Source: Coprobacillus sp. CAG:605
GTDB taxonomy: Bacteria > Bacillota_I > Bacilli_A > RF39 > UBA660
Length of the DNA stretch: 17,161 bases
Assembly (NCBI GenBank): GCA_000433255.1
Contig: HF998235.1
Location: forward strand, 64,052 to 81,212
Direction: 5' to 3'
Part shown: piece by piece, positions 6,630 through 14,302 of the stretch
Position numbering within the stretch: position 1 is the stretch's first letter
Layout: the number at the start of each line of letters is the position of its first letter
Notes under the pieces: model-generated
Told to the model about the DNA's origin: nothing
Databases searched by the model: none
What the model saw: only the letters and a program-made list of their open reading frames with translations
Made by a program: the position numbers and the translations under genes

Positions 6630-7394
6630 ATGGCTAAAAATTATGAGAAAGAAAACAAGAAATTAGTAGTAATAAGTATTATTGTCTTCTTACTAGGCCT
6701 AATTCTTGGCAGTTTTAATATATATACAAACTTAAAAACATATGGTGATAAAAAAACTAAATATACTACCGAATATAAAACTGATTTAGAACAAAATATA
6801 GATAGTATTTCTAAAGAAATTGAAATTATTGAACAAAGTCAAAGTAATCTATCTAAAGAAAAAGAGACTCTTCAAAAAGAAAACAACGCCATTTTAAATA
6901 GAGATGGTAAAACTAAAGAATACTATACTAACTTAGAAAAAATAAATAATTATAACAAGGAAATTGAAGACTTAGATAATCAAAAATTCAGTAAGATAAC
7001 AGCTAAGAACAAATATAAACAAGATCTTATTAGTGCAAATGAATTTTTAGATCAAGATACCAATAACCCATACCTATTTAAAAATATTCTTGGTGGTATT
7101 ATAGTTATTTTTATAACCGTAATAATCAGTAATGTTATTTTATATTATGCTTTCAAAGTTACTGAAGAAGAAATACTATTTGAAACACCCCAAGAAATCC
7201 CTGAACCTATCCTAAATGAACCAAAGTTAGAAGAACCTCTAAATGATAATGTCGTGGAGTTAGAAAAAGTTGAGCCTGAAAAAACATCAAAGAAAGAGCC
7301 ATCTCCTAAAAAAACAACAAATACTAAGAATCACAACCTAATCATAAAAAAGTCTAATAAAAATACTAATACTAGCCATCCTGAAAAAGGATAG
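6630..7394 (+). CDS. Two-TM coiled-coil membrane protein of unknown function
   Basis: I do not recognise this 254-residue protein. It has a membrane segment at about 11-31, a long charged, heptad-like helical stretch at about 42-140 rich in Glu, Lys, Asn and Gln, a second membrane segment at about 152-175, and a tail. The tail is first acidic and proline-rich (PQEIPEPILNEPKLEEP, 187-203), then strongly basic from about 219. By the positive-inside rule, both ends would be cytoplasmic and the coiled coil would project outside. The ATG has the site AGAGGGA (6617-6623) and a clear promoter. Its last codons form the 3' arm of its own terminator. A cell-envelope or division role is only a guess, and no neighbour points to a pathway. 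Confidence 0.7.
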   Translation: MAKNYEKENKKLVVISIIVFLLGLILGSFNIYTNLKTYGDKKTKYTTEYKTDLEQNIDSISKEIEIIEQSQSNLSKEKETLQKENNAILNRDGKTKEYYTNLEKINNYNKEIEDLDNQKFSKITAKNKYKQDLISANEFLDQDTNNPYLFKNILGGIIVIFITVIISNVILYYAFKVTEEEILFETPQEIPEPILNEPKLEEPLNDNVVELEKVEPEKTSKKEPSPKKTTNTKNHNLIIKKSNKNTNTSHPEKG

Positions 7395-7402
7395 GCTTTT
7401 TT
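7374..7402 (+). terminator. Terminator overlapping the 3' end of the coiled-coil gene
   Basis: AGCCATCC (7374-7381) pairs with GGAT-A-GGCT (7389-7397), with one bulged base and a 7-base loop, followed by six T. The stop codon TAG at 7392-7394 lies in the 3' arm, so coding and termination signals share bases. Confidence 0.7.
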
Positions 7403-7408
7403 AAACTG

Positions 7409-7443
7409 AAAAAACTGTGGATACTTTTCTACTTATCCACAGT
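7409..7443 (-). terminator. Terminator overlapping the 3' end of the helicase gene
   Basis: A perfect 10-bp stem: ACTGTGGATA (7414-7423) and TATCCACAGT (7434-7443) around a 10-base loop. Read on the minus strand it is followed by a run of six T. The helicase stop codon (7431-7429) lies in the loop, and the final sense codons form the first arm. Confidence 0.85.
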
Positions 7444-9687
7444 ACTATTTGCTATAATCTCACATATTTCTTTTACATACGGACTTCTTTTGACCACGTC
7501 TTTTGGTACAAACATATACAAATGATTTAAAGTTCTAGTCATCGCTACATAAAACACTCTTCGCTCTTCTGCAAACGAAATACCCTCATTAACATCTTCA
7601 TTACGAAAAACATTTAACATCCAAAAACCTTTTTTATTATTAGGAAAACCACTCGTAAGCCCAAGCAAAATAACCTCATCATACGTCAAGCCCTTTGATT
7701 TATGAATAGTCATCGCATCAATCTTAATTTCATTATATCCTTTATATATAAGCTTTGTCCCCATAGAATCAATAAGATCACTATCATTATATAACTCATT
7801 AATAACTCGGTTAGTACGCCCCAATATTAAAATCTTACTATCCTTATTCTTCGAATATATATCCAAAATAACTTTCTTCAATTTCATAACTTCATCTAAA
7901 TCATCATATAAAACAAACTTTACGGAACCTTTAAGACTCTTAGTTGCCACTAAATCTTTATTAATTTGTTTCTTATTTTTCATAATAAAACTCTTTGAAT
8001 AATCAACTATTTCCTTACTATTACGATAAGTCTTACATATAGTCATTAACTTAGCATTAGGAAAATACTTATTAAAATCATATATATAATTTATCTTCGA
8101 ACCATTAAAAGAATAAATAGACTGCCAATCATCCCCAAAAGCCACTATCTTAGATCTATTTTCACTTGCAATATTTTGAATTAACTCATATCTATCTTGT
8201 GAAATATCCTGATATTCATCAACAACAATATAATCATACTTATCTTCTACTTTAATTTTATCTAAGTATTTATTAGCATAATATATCATATCAGGAAAAT
8301 CAAACCCATAATCATTCTCCCCAAATATCCTCTTTTGATAGTATAAATAGAATGCCTTAATGTATTTGTATTGCACCATTGCAAGTGATCTATGTTCTTC
8401 TTTCATATTATTTATAATACTTAGAACATAACTATTAAAGTCTTCTCTATGAGCTGAAGATTTTATTGTATTTATTACATTGTAAAATAACTCTTTTAAA
8501 GGAAAAATTTGAGATAAAGGCCGTCTATCCATAATATCATTAAATAATCTCTCATTACTTTTTCTTGTTGGCACCTTAAATCCTAAGTCCTTAAATTGTC
8601 TATACATAAAACTATCTAAGTGATCTAAATTTTCTTTATACACTGCAATAAATTTATTATGTTTAGCGTTATGATAAGCAATCTTCTTTTTTGTTAACTC
8701 TTGATATTTTCTTAACTCCTTAGTACTATAATCACCTTCTAACCCAAAATACTCAATATATACTTTAGTTTCTCCTATATATACGGTAAAATCAGGCCGA
8801 TATATCCTATTATCTTCCATTACTTCCTCATATATTTTTTCATAGCTATATGGTATATAATGCCTAAATAAATAATTAGCAATCTTTGCTTCCCCAACTG
8901 ACTTAACTAATTCCTGTTTCAAAGTATATATTAATTCTTGATTATATGAATTTTCTAAAACTCCATTAACATAAGCCCATAATTTATCTATTTCTTCTAA
9001 TCTTTTTTGCTTATAACCTTCTAAAAAATCTTTATATGTATCATATTTATCATAGTTTTCTTTAAAGTATTGACTAAATAACCACTCTGTACCAGGTATA
9101 TCTTTGAAGGCATTAAGCATTTCTAAAATAATTGATTTATCTTGAAATAACTCTGCAAAAAAGTCAAAGAATATCTTATCTTTTGTATTGCTATCAACAA
9201 TATAACACTTATGATTATCAAATATCTTTCTAATATATCTATATCCCAAAGAATGAAATGTTGTAACATCACAATTAATATCCAAATCATCTTGTAGTCT
9301 TTTTTGCAATTCTATTGTTGCTTTCTTGGTATAACTCATAACTAATATTTTACTAGGGTCTATATGTTTTATATCTACTAAGTATTTAACTTTAGCACTT
9401 AATGTAGTCGTTTTACCAGTTCCTGCCCCTGCTAGTATTAATAAACTATCTTCATCTGCTAAAACAGCTCTTTTTTGATCGGTATCAAGAAGTATCTTTT
9501 TATCTAATTCCTTAAAACAATTATCAAAATACTCATCATATTTTACTAAGTAAGTATCTAATACATTATCATTATATTTATCTAAATTAAAATCACTAGG
9601 TATTAAAGATTTATTTACAGTATGAAATAATCTATTAGAAATATATTCCTTATTCTTTAACTTATACAAAAACTCCTCATTATTCAT
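7429..9687 (-). CDS. Helicase IV-like UvrD/Rep-family (SF1) DNA helicase with nuclease-like insert
   Basis: A 752-residue superfamily 1A helicase. Motifs in order (ATG numbering): Q motif TDQKRAV (about 69-75), Walker A AGAGTGKT (86-93), Walker B with DEYQD (490-494), GDDWQSIYSFNG (518-529), TIHKSKGL (660-667) and EERRVFYVAMTRT (707-719). Between Walker A and B an insert carries VGEAKIANYL (264-273), YRPDF (296-300) and YIEYFG (310-315). This resembles a PD-(D/E)xK nuclease core whose catalytic lysine position holds phenylalanine; I recall a similar RPDF...IEHF region in E. coli helicase IV (HelD). I choose the ATG at 9687 because AGGTGA (9701-9696) precedes it; the in-frame GTG at 9699 lies inside that site. 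Its role is DNA unwinding in repair or recombination. It is single-gene, with its own promoter and terminator. Arginine codons are mixed, as in the host genes. Confidence 0.88.
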   Translation of the reverse strand: MNNEEFLYKLKNKEYISNRLFHTVNKSLIPSDFNLDKYNDNVLDTYLVKYDEYFDNCFKELDKKILLDTDQKRAVLADEDSLLILAGAGTGKTTTLSAKVKYLVDIKHIDPSKILVMSYTKKATIELQKRLQDDLDINCDVTTFHSLGYRYIRKIFDNHKCYIVDSNTKDKIFFDFFAELFQDKSIILEMLNAFKDIPGTEWLFSQYFKENYDKYDTYKDFLEGYKQKRLEEIDKLWAYVNGVLENSYNQELIYTLKQELVKSVGEAKIANYLFRHYIPYSYEKIYEEVMEDNRIYRPDFTVYIGETKVYIEYFGLEGDYSTKELRKYQELTKKKIAYHNAKHNKFIAVYKENLDHLDSFMYRQFKDLGFKVPTRKSNERLFNDIMDRRPLSQIFPLKELFYNVINTIKSSAHREDFNSYVLSIINNMKEEHRSLAMVQYKYIKAFYLYYQKRIFGENDYGFDFPDMIYYANKYLDKIKVEDKYDYIVVDEYQDISQDRYELIQNIASENRSKIVAFGDDWQSIYSFNGSKINYIYDFNKYFPNAKLMTICKTYRNSKEIVDYSKSFIMKNKKQINKDLVATKSLKGSVKFVLYDDLDEVMKLKKVILDIYSKNKDSKILILGRTNRVINELYNDSDLIDSMGTKLIYKGYNEIKIDAMTIHKSKGLTYDEVILLGLTSGFPNNKKGFWMLNVFRNEDVNEGISFAEERRVFYVAMTRTLNHLYMFVPKDVVKRSPYVKEICEIIANSTVDK

Positions 9688-9707
9688 ACTATACTTCACC
9701 TATTATA

Positions 9708-9718
9708 ATCATATCATA
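9708..9718 (-). promoter_or_regulatory. Extended -10-like promoter (TATGATATGAT) of the helicase gene
   Basis: On the minus strand TATGA precedes the hexamer TATGAT (9713-9708). A second TATAAT (9707-9702) directly abuts the AGGTGA ribosome binding site. Transcription from the first would begin near 9701, giving an extremely short leader. Confidence 0.4.
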
Positions 9719-9768
9719 AATTTTAATAAATAAATTAAAATACTTGTTAAAAATACTCAAATTAATAA

Positions 9769-9798
9769 TTGTTAGAGTAAGTACTATTAAGTTATAAT
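9769..9798 (+). promoter_or_regulatory. Candidate promoter TTGTTA-N18-TATAAT of the 108-residue gene
   Basis: TTGTTA (9769-9774), 18 bp spacer, perfect TATAAT (9793-9798), 17 bases upstream of the ATG at 9816. The -35 matches the consensus at four of six positions. Confidence 0.5.
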
Positions 9799-9815
9799 AA
9801 AAAAGAGAGAATATT

Positions 9816-10142
9816 ATGATTAATGAAAAGCTAATTTATTATTTTGCCAATGTTATCGGCTGTTTAAAAATTGCCATTAACTTAGAATCTTTAAAAGATA
9901 TAAGGACTAAGTATGAAATGGTGTTAGATGAGCTATTAAAATGGACAAAATATTATTATGAAAATAAAAATTTAGATATAGTTACACATGACAATTCTTT
10001 AAAAATTCATGATATATTAGAGGATGTTAAAAACAACATAGTTTTTAGAAGTGATATAGGCATAGAATCTGAACTTACAGATAATATTTTAATTAATTAC
10101 GAGGTTATTGTTACAAAAATAAATGAGGAGAAAGATAAATAA
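9816..10142 (+). CDS. Small protein of unknown function (108 residues)
   Basis: I do not recognise this gene. The product is acidic and probably mostly helical, with no cysteine pair, signal peptide or membrane segment that I can defend; its first stretch (FANVIGCLKIAINL) is only mildly hydrophobic. An upstream TATAAT and a weak purine-rich site (AAAGAGAGA, 9802-9810) support expression. It sits between a host-type helicase gene and the restriction-modification locus, so it could belong to either. It contains three arginine codons: AGG (R30), and AGA and AGG elsewhere are too few to judge origin. Two small overlapping inverted repeats follow its stop codon. Confidence 0.5.
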   Translation: MINEKLIYYFANVIGCLKIAINLESLKDIRTKYEMVLDELLKWTKYYYENKNLDIVTHDNSLKIHDILEDVKNNIVFRSDIGIESELTDNILINYEVIVTKINEEKDK

Positions 10143-10408
10143 AATCATTGTAACAATAACAATATTATCGTTATATTTAAAAATTTGAAAACGAATGTTA
10201 AAATAGCCATATTTAAAAAAATAAAAATATACAAGTCATTAATTTCTTGAAAATTTAAAAGGACAGTCTTAATATCTAATGCATAAGTATTGAATGGGAC
10301 TAATTATAAAGATGAAGTCAATGCACATTAGTAAAGCAATTAGCAGATAAAAATAATGATATTAAAATGATAAAAAATTTTTATGATATAATTATCGAGG
10401 TGATTATA
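10143..10408. other. A+T-rich gap before the 334-residue gene, with possible decayed coding sequence
   Basis: These 266 bp carry no intact gene. Just after the stop at 10142 lie two overlapping inverted repeats: ATTGT-A-ACAAT (10147-10157) and an imperfect 19-base palindrome (10156-10174). Neither has a proper T run. Between about 10288 and 10366 two short reading frames look protein-like: VLNGTNYKDEVNA, then, after a frame change near 10325, LVKQLADKNNDIK. Stop codons bound both. This may be the remnant of a small gene broken by a frameshift, or chance. Confidence 0.35.
10382..10392 (+). promoter_or_regulatory. Extended -10 motif (TATGATATAAT) before the 334-residue gene
   Basis: TATAAT (10387-10392) is preceded by TATGA. 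The predicted start of transcription (about 10399) falls within the ribosome binding site GAGGTGAT (10397-10404), so either the leader is only about ten bases long or this match is fortuitous and the real promoter lies upstream. Confidence 0.35.
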
Positions 10409-11413
10409 ATGAATGTAAATGAAATAGAAGTATTATACGATGGAATATTTTTGGAGAGAGTAAAACTAAAAAAAGAGTATGATATACACGAAATAATTAG
10501 ATTATTGAAAGATAATGATGTCATAAATAACAATGCTAGTATAAATATTTTGAATTTACAATCTAATATGCTATTTCAAATAAATTTCAAAGAAAAATGG
10601 GTACTAACAAAAGCATTAAATTATTTTAACATAAAATTAAATGATTTATCATTGAAAATTATAAGATTTGTAAATGTTTTATATTCATTATATGATAATA
10701 ACTATCAAGTAATAGATGATCATATTATAAAAAATAAACAGGTGTTATTAGTAAATTACACTGAATCAATAGCATATAGAAACTATATTATTTCTAAACA
10801 GTTTTTAATAAATATTTTAAACCAAAAAGATTTATTACTATGCTATTACTCAATTAGGGATATTATTGAAAATGTTAAAGTCTATTTGTATTTATTGAGA
10901 GGTGCCATTAAAGAAGAAATTACTCAAAGTAAAAATGGAATAATCATTAAACATATTACAAATAATGAAGTAAAAAAAGAAATACATTCAAAATTAGAAA
11001 ATGAAAATAGTTCATGGAATTTAAATATCAAGGACTTGGTAAAAAGAAATCCGACATTAAAGCCATGGAGTAAAGAATTAATTGAAATTAACAAAATTAA
11101 TGAAAAGTGTAACAACTATATTCATAAAAATGGGTTTACAAAAATTTCTCCAAGGTATATAAATGAAAATAATGATAATGAGTTGTTAGAAAACTGGTTT
11201 AAAATTATAAAATTTTATTTTACAATAACTATATTGTATGATGGAAAAAGTATGGAAAATAGTGAATACATGGATTACTTGGAAAATGGAGAAGAACCCC
11301 CAGAAGATTGCCAAAATTGGATGGCACCAATTTTTCAGGAGTTTGTTGATTTAGAATATAATGCTGCAGAAAAAAAAGAGATTATTAATCAAAGTGATAT
11401 AAATATAAAATAA
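10409..11413 (+). CDS. Unrecognised helical protein beside the type I R-M genes (possible HEPN-like)
   Basis: I do not recognise this 334-residue protein. It looks soluble and mainly helical. Points to note are a RDIIENVKVYLYLLRGA helix (150-166), NEKCNNYIHKNGF (231-243), where N and H spacing recalls degenerate HEPN motifs, and a C-terminal SEYMDYLENGEEPPEDCQNW stretch (285-304) that looks conserved in type. The HEPN idea is weak because the usual arginine is absent. I start it at the ATG at 10409, which has the excellent site GAGGTGAT (10397-10404); an upstream in-frame ATG at 10367 has none. All eight of its arginine codons are AGA or AGG, like hsdM, which suggests it came with the restriction-modification locus. 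hsdR follows after 123 bp with its own promoter. Confidence 0.65.
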   Translation: MNVNEIEVLYDGIFLERVKLKKEYDIHEIIRLLKDNDVINNNASINILNLQSNMLFQINFKEKWVLTKALNYFNIKLNDLSLKIIRFVNVLYSLYDNNYQVIDDHIIKNKQVLLVNYTESIAYRNYIISKQFLINILNQKDLLLCYYSIRDIIENVKVYLYLLRGAIKEEITQSKNGIIIKHITNNEVKKEIHSKLENENSSWNLNIKDLVKRNPTLKPWSKELIEINKINEKCNNYIHKNGFTKISPRYINENNDNELLENWFKIIKFYFTITILYDGKSMENSEYMDYLENGEEPPEDCQNWMAPIFQEFVDLEYNAAEKKEIINQSDINIK

Positions 11414-11498
11414 AAATGTTAATTACAAAATTGAATTTATCTTTTAAAGTTAGTTTTTTCATGATTTTTAACTCAAATTTAAAGATTATCAATTTTCG

Positions 11499-11507
11499 TG
11501 TTATAAT
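11499..11507 (+). promoter_or_regulatory. Extended -10 promoter of the hsdR-hsdM-DUF4145 operon
   Basis: TGTTATAAT: a perfect TATAAT at 11502-11507 with a TGn extension, 29 bases before the ATG of hsdR. The -35 region (TTAAAG, 11479-11484) is a poor match. It is the only evident promoter for the three plus-strand genes that follow. Confidence 0.6.
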
Positions 11508-11536
11508 ATAGTATATATTGAGTGGTAGGTGTAGTA

Positions 11537-14293
11537 ATGGAAACATATGAGAGTGAAGCAAGACTAGAAAATCGTATGATAGACCAACTTGCAAAGCAAG
11601 GATATTCTAAAGTAGAAATAAATGATGTTAACGAATTAGAACAAAATTTTAGAAAACAAGTTAACATTCATAATAAAATTGAATTAAAAGGCAAAGATTT
11701 AACTGATAAAGAATTCGAAAGATTAATGATTAAAATTTCTGGCAAGAGTGTATTTCAATCCGCCAAAGAATTAAGACAAAAGCAAGATATTCAAAGAGAT
11801 GATGGCTCTATTGTTTATATTGAGCTATTTAATACAAAAGATTGGTGTAAAAATATATTTCAAATTACACATCAAACTACTGTTGAAGGAAAATATTTAA
11901 ACAGATACGATGTAACAATTTTAATCAATGGCCTCCCTTTAGTTCAAATAGAGCTTAAACGAATAGGAATTGATATGAAAGAAGCTTTTAATCAAATTAA
12001 AAGATATAAAAGACATTCATATTCTGGATTATATAAATTTATTCAAATATTTGTAGTAAGTAATGGAGTTGAAACCAAATATTTTGCTAACGGTGATCAA
12101 GAACTAAACTATGGTTTTACTTTTTATTGGACTGATATAAATAATGAAAGAATCAATAACCTAGAACAATTTTGCGTGTTTTTCTTAGATCGCTGTCATA
12201 TAGGAAAAATGATTGCAAGATATATGATTATTAATGAAACAGAAAAAATGTTAATGGTCATGAGACCATATCAAGTATATGCAGTTGAAAATATTGTATC
12301 TCGTGCGTTAGATACAAGCAATAATGGTTATGTATGGCATACAACTGGTTCAGGAAAAACAATAACATCTTTTAAAACAAGTCAAATACTTTCTTTAGAA
12401 CCATCTATCAAGCAAGTGTTCTTTTTAGTAGATAGAAAAGACTTAGATAAACAAACCCTTGATGAGTTTAACAAATTTGATCCAGGATGTGTAGATATGA
12501 CTAATATAACAGATAAGCTGATAGAGCAAATTAAGGATAGTTCTAAACCACTTATTATTACTACAATCCAAAAAATGGCAAATGCTTGTACTAATTCTAA
12601 ATATGCAAGTATTATGGAAAAATATAAAGATTTGAAAACAATATTTATAATTGATGAATGCCATAGATCACAATTTGGAGATATGCATAAGCAAATTTCT
12701 AAAACATTTAGTAAAGCACAGTATTTTGGGTTTACTGGTACTCCGAGATTTAAAGAAAATCCGTCTCAAGATGGTCGCAGCACTGCAGATATATTTGAAA
12801 AATGCTTGCATACTTACCTAATAAAAGATGCTATTAAGGACGGAAATGTACTAGGATTTAATGTAGATTATATAAAATTTATGGAAATTAATTCAAAGGC
12901 TTTAGAAGAAGATATAAGGGTTGAAGGAATAGATACAGAAGAAGTATTTATGGCTGATGAAAGAGTTGGATTAATTGCTAAAGACATCGTAAACCATCAC
13001 AACATTAAAACGAGAAACAAAAAATACAATGCTTTGTTTGCTGTATCCTCAATTCCATTGTTAATTAAATACTATGACACATTCAAAAAGATTAATCACG
13101 ATTTAAAAATTGGCGCAATATTCACTTACGGTGCAAATGAAGATCTAGATAAAAATCCAATTCATTCTAGAGAATCTTTAGATAGAATAATTAATGACTA
13201 CAATAAAATGTATAATACTAATTTTAGTTCAAATACATTTGACTCTTACTTTAGAGACATTTGTAAAAAAATAAAAAATACTGAAATTGATATAGTCATA
13301 GTAGTAAATATGCTGTTAACAGGTTTTGATGCTAAAAGATTAAACACATTATACGTGGATAAATCCCTTAAATATCATGATTTAATTCAAGCTTTTTCTA
13401 GAACAAATAGAGTTGAATCTGACACAAAACCATTTGGCAACATAGTTTGCTATAGAACTACTAAAGCTAGGGTAGATGAAGCCGTTAAACTGTTTTCACA
13501 AACTGATAGCATTGATACTGTAATAATGGCTCCATTTAAATCTTATTTAGATAAATTTAATAAAGCTGTAAATAAGCTGTTAGAAATTACACCGACAGTA
13601 GAAAGTGTCGATAAACTAGAAAAAGAAGAAGACATAAAAAAATTTATTTTAGCATTTAGAGAAGTTGCTAAAATACTTGTTAGTTTAAAAATATTTAATC
13701 AGTTTAACTTTAATAGTGATGATACAATTATTAATACTCAAACATTCGAAGACTATAAGAGCAAATATTATGAATTGTATAGAAAAATTTCAAACGATAA
13801 AGAAAAAAGTTCAATTTTAAATGATATTACATTTTCGTTAGAATTAATTCAAACTGATAGAATTAATGTTTCTTATATATTAAATTTAATTAGAAACGTT
13901 GATTTAACTGACGAAGAACAAAAGAAACGAGATATTGCCGACATTGAAAACAAATTAGTAAATATTACAGATGATGAATTATTCTTAAAAGCGGATTTAA
14001 TTAAAAGCTTCTTAAAATCTATTTTACCGGCGTTAAAACAAGAAGATTCAATAGATGATGCTTTCAATAAACATATGAACAAAGAAAGAGATAAAGCAAT
14101 AGAAAGCTTTGCTTTAAACAATAAAATAAATTTGAATAAATTAAATGAAATAATTAATGAATACGAATACAGCGGTATTTTTCCTGATAAAGAAATAAAT
14201 GAAGCAATTGCTATAGATGATTATTGGGAACGAAGAGCAGTTAAAAATAAAATAAAAGAATTTATTAAAAATATATTCAAAAAATTTTTATAG
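11537..14293 (+). CDS. hsdR: Type I restriction enzyme R subunit, EcoR124I (type IC) kind
   Basis: The motor and nuclease subunit of a type I restriction system, 918 residues. The N-terminal PD-(D/E)xK nuclease is intact: NRYDVTILINGLPLVQIELK holds D125, E139 and K141, and a FNQIKRY motif follows. This block is very close to what I recall of EcoR124I, hence the type IC assignment. The SF2 translocase follows: TTGSGKT (269-275), IIDECHR (371-377), FTGTPR (399-404) and FSRTNR (620-625). A helical C-terminal region, expected to bind the HsdM2S core, ends the protein. The ATG at 11537 has AGGTG at 11527-11531; an in-frame GTG at 11522 lies upstream of that site. hsdM starts 9 bp after the stop, with the ribosome binding site overlapping the stop codon. 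No frameshift is seen, so the subunit should be active. Confidence 0.95.
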   Translation: METYESEARLENRMIDQLAKQGYSKVEINDVNELEQNFRKQVNIHNKIELKGKDLTDKEFERLMIKISGKSVFQSAKELRQKQDIQRDDGSIVYIELFNTKDWCKNIFQITHQTTVEGKYLNRYDVTILINGLPLVQIELKRIGIDMKEAFNQIKRYKRHSYSGLYKFIQIFVVSNGVETKYFANGDQELNYGFTFYWTDINNERINNLEQFCVFFLDRCHIGKMIARYMIINETEKMLMVMRPYQVYAVENIVSRALDTSNNGYVWHTTGSGKTITSFKTSQILSLEPSIKQVFFLVDRKDLDKQTLDEFNKFDPGCVDMTNITDKLIEQIKDSSKPLIITTIQKMANACTNSKYASIMEKYKDLKTIFIIDECHRSQFGDMHKQISKTFSKAQYFGFTGTPRFKENPSQDGRSTADIFEKCLHTYLIKDAIKDGNVLGFNVDYIKFMEINSKALEEDIRVEGIDTEEVFMADERVGLIAKDIVNHHNIKTRNKKYNALFAVSSIPLLIKYYDTFKKINHDLKIGAIFTYGANEDLDKNPIHSRESLDRIINDYNKMYNTNFSSNTFDSYFRDICKKIKNTEIDIVIVVNMLLTGFDAKRLNTLYVDKSLKYHDLIQAFSRTNRVESDTKPFGNIVCYRTTKARVDEAVKLFSQTDSIDTVIMAPFKSYLDKFNKAVNKLLEITPTVESVDKLEKEEDIKKFILAFREVAKILVSLKIFNQFNFNSDDTIINTQTFEDYKSKYYELYRKISNDKEKSSILNDITFSLELIQTDRINVSYILNLIRNVDLTDEEQKKRDIADIENKLVNITDDELFLKADLIKSFLKSILPALKQEDSIDDAFNKHMNKERDKAIESFALNNKINLNKLNEIINEYEYSGIFPDKEINEAIAIDDYWERRAVKNKIKEFIKNIFKKFL

Positions 14294-14302
14294 GAGGATA
14301 TT

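Noticed and set aside
9688..9699. GTG start for the helicase gene
   Set aside because: The GTG is part of the AGGTGA ribosome binding site for the ATG at 9687.
10147..10174. Inverted repeats after the 108-residue gene as a terminator
   Set aside because: The stems are very A+T-rich and no T run follows directly, so I do not call a terminator.
10924..11115. Minus-strand open frame of 63 codons
   Set aside because: It is entirely antisense to the 334-residue gene and phenylalanine-rich as expected from the complement of Lys/Glu codons; no start signals.
11522..11536. GTG start for hsdR
   Set aside because: It lies upstream of the AGGTG ribosome binding site that serves the ATG at 11537.
11385..11667. 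Two overlapping minus-strand open frames between the 334-residue gene and hsdR
   Set aside because: They overlap each other and the hsdR promoter and start region; A+T-rich low-complexity translations with no ribosome binding site.
12443..12664. Minus-strand open frame of 73 codons
   Set aside because: Antisense shadow within the hsdR translocase domain.
13873..14121. Minus-strand open frame of 82 codons
   Set aside because: Antisense shadow of the hsdR C-terminal helical region; Ser/Phe-rich translation typical of the complement of Glu/Lys-rich helices.
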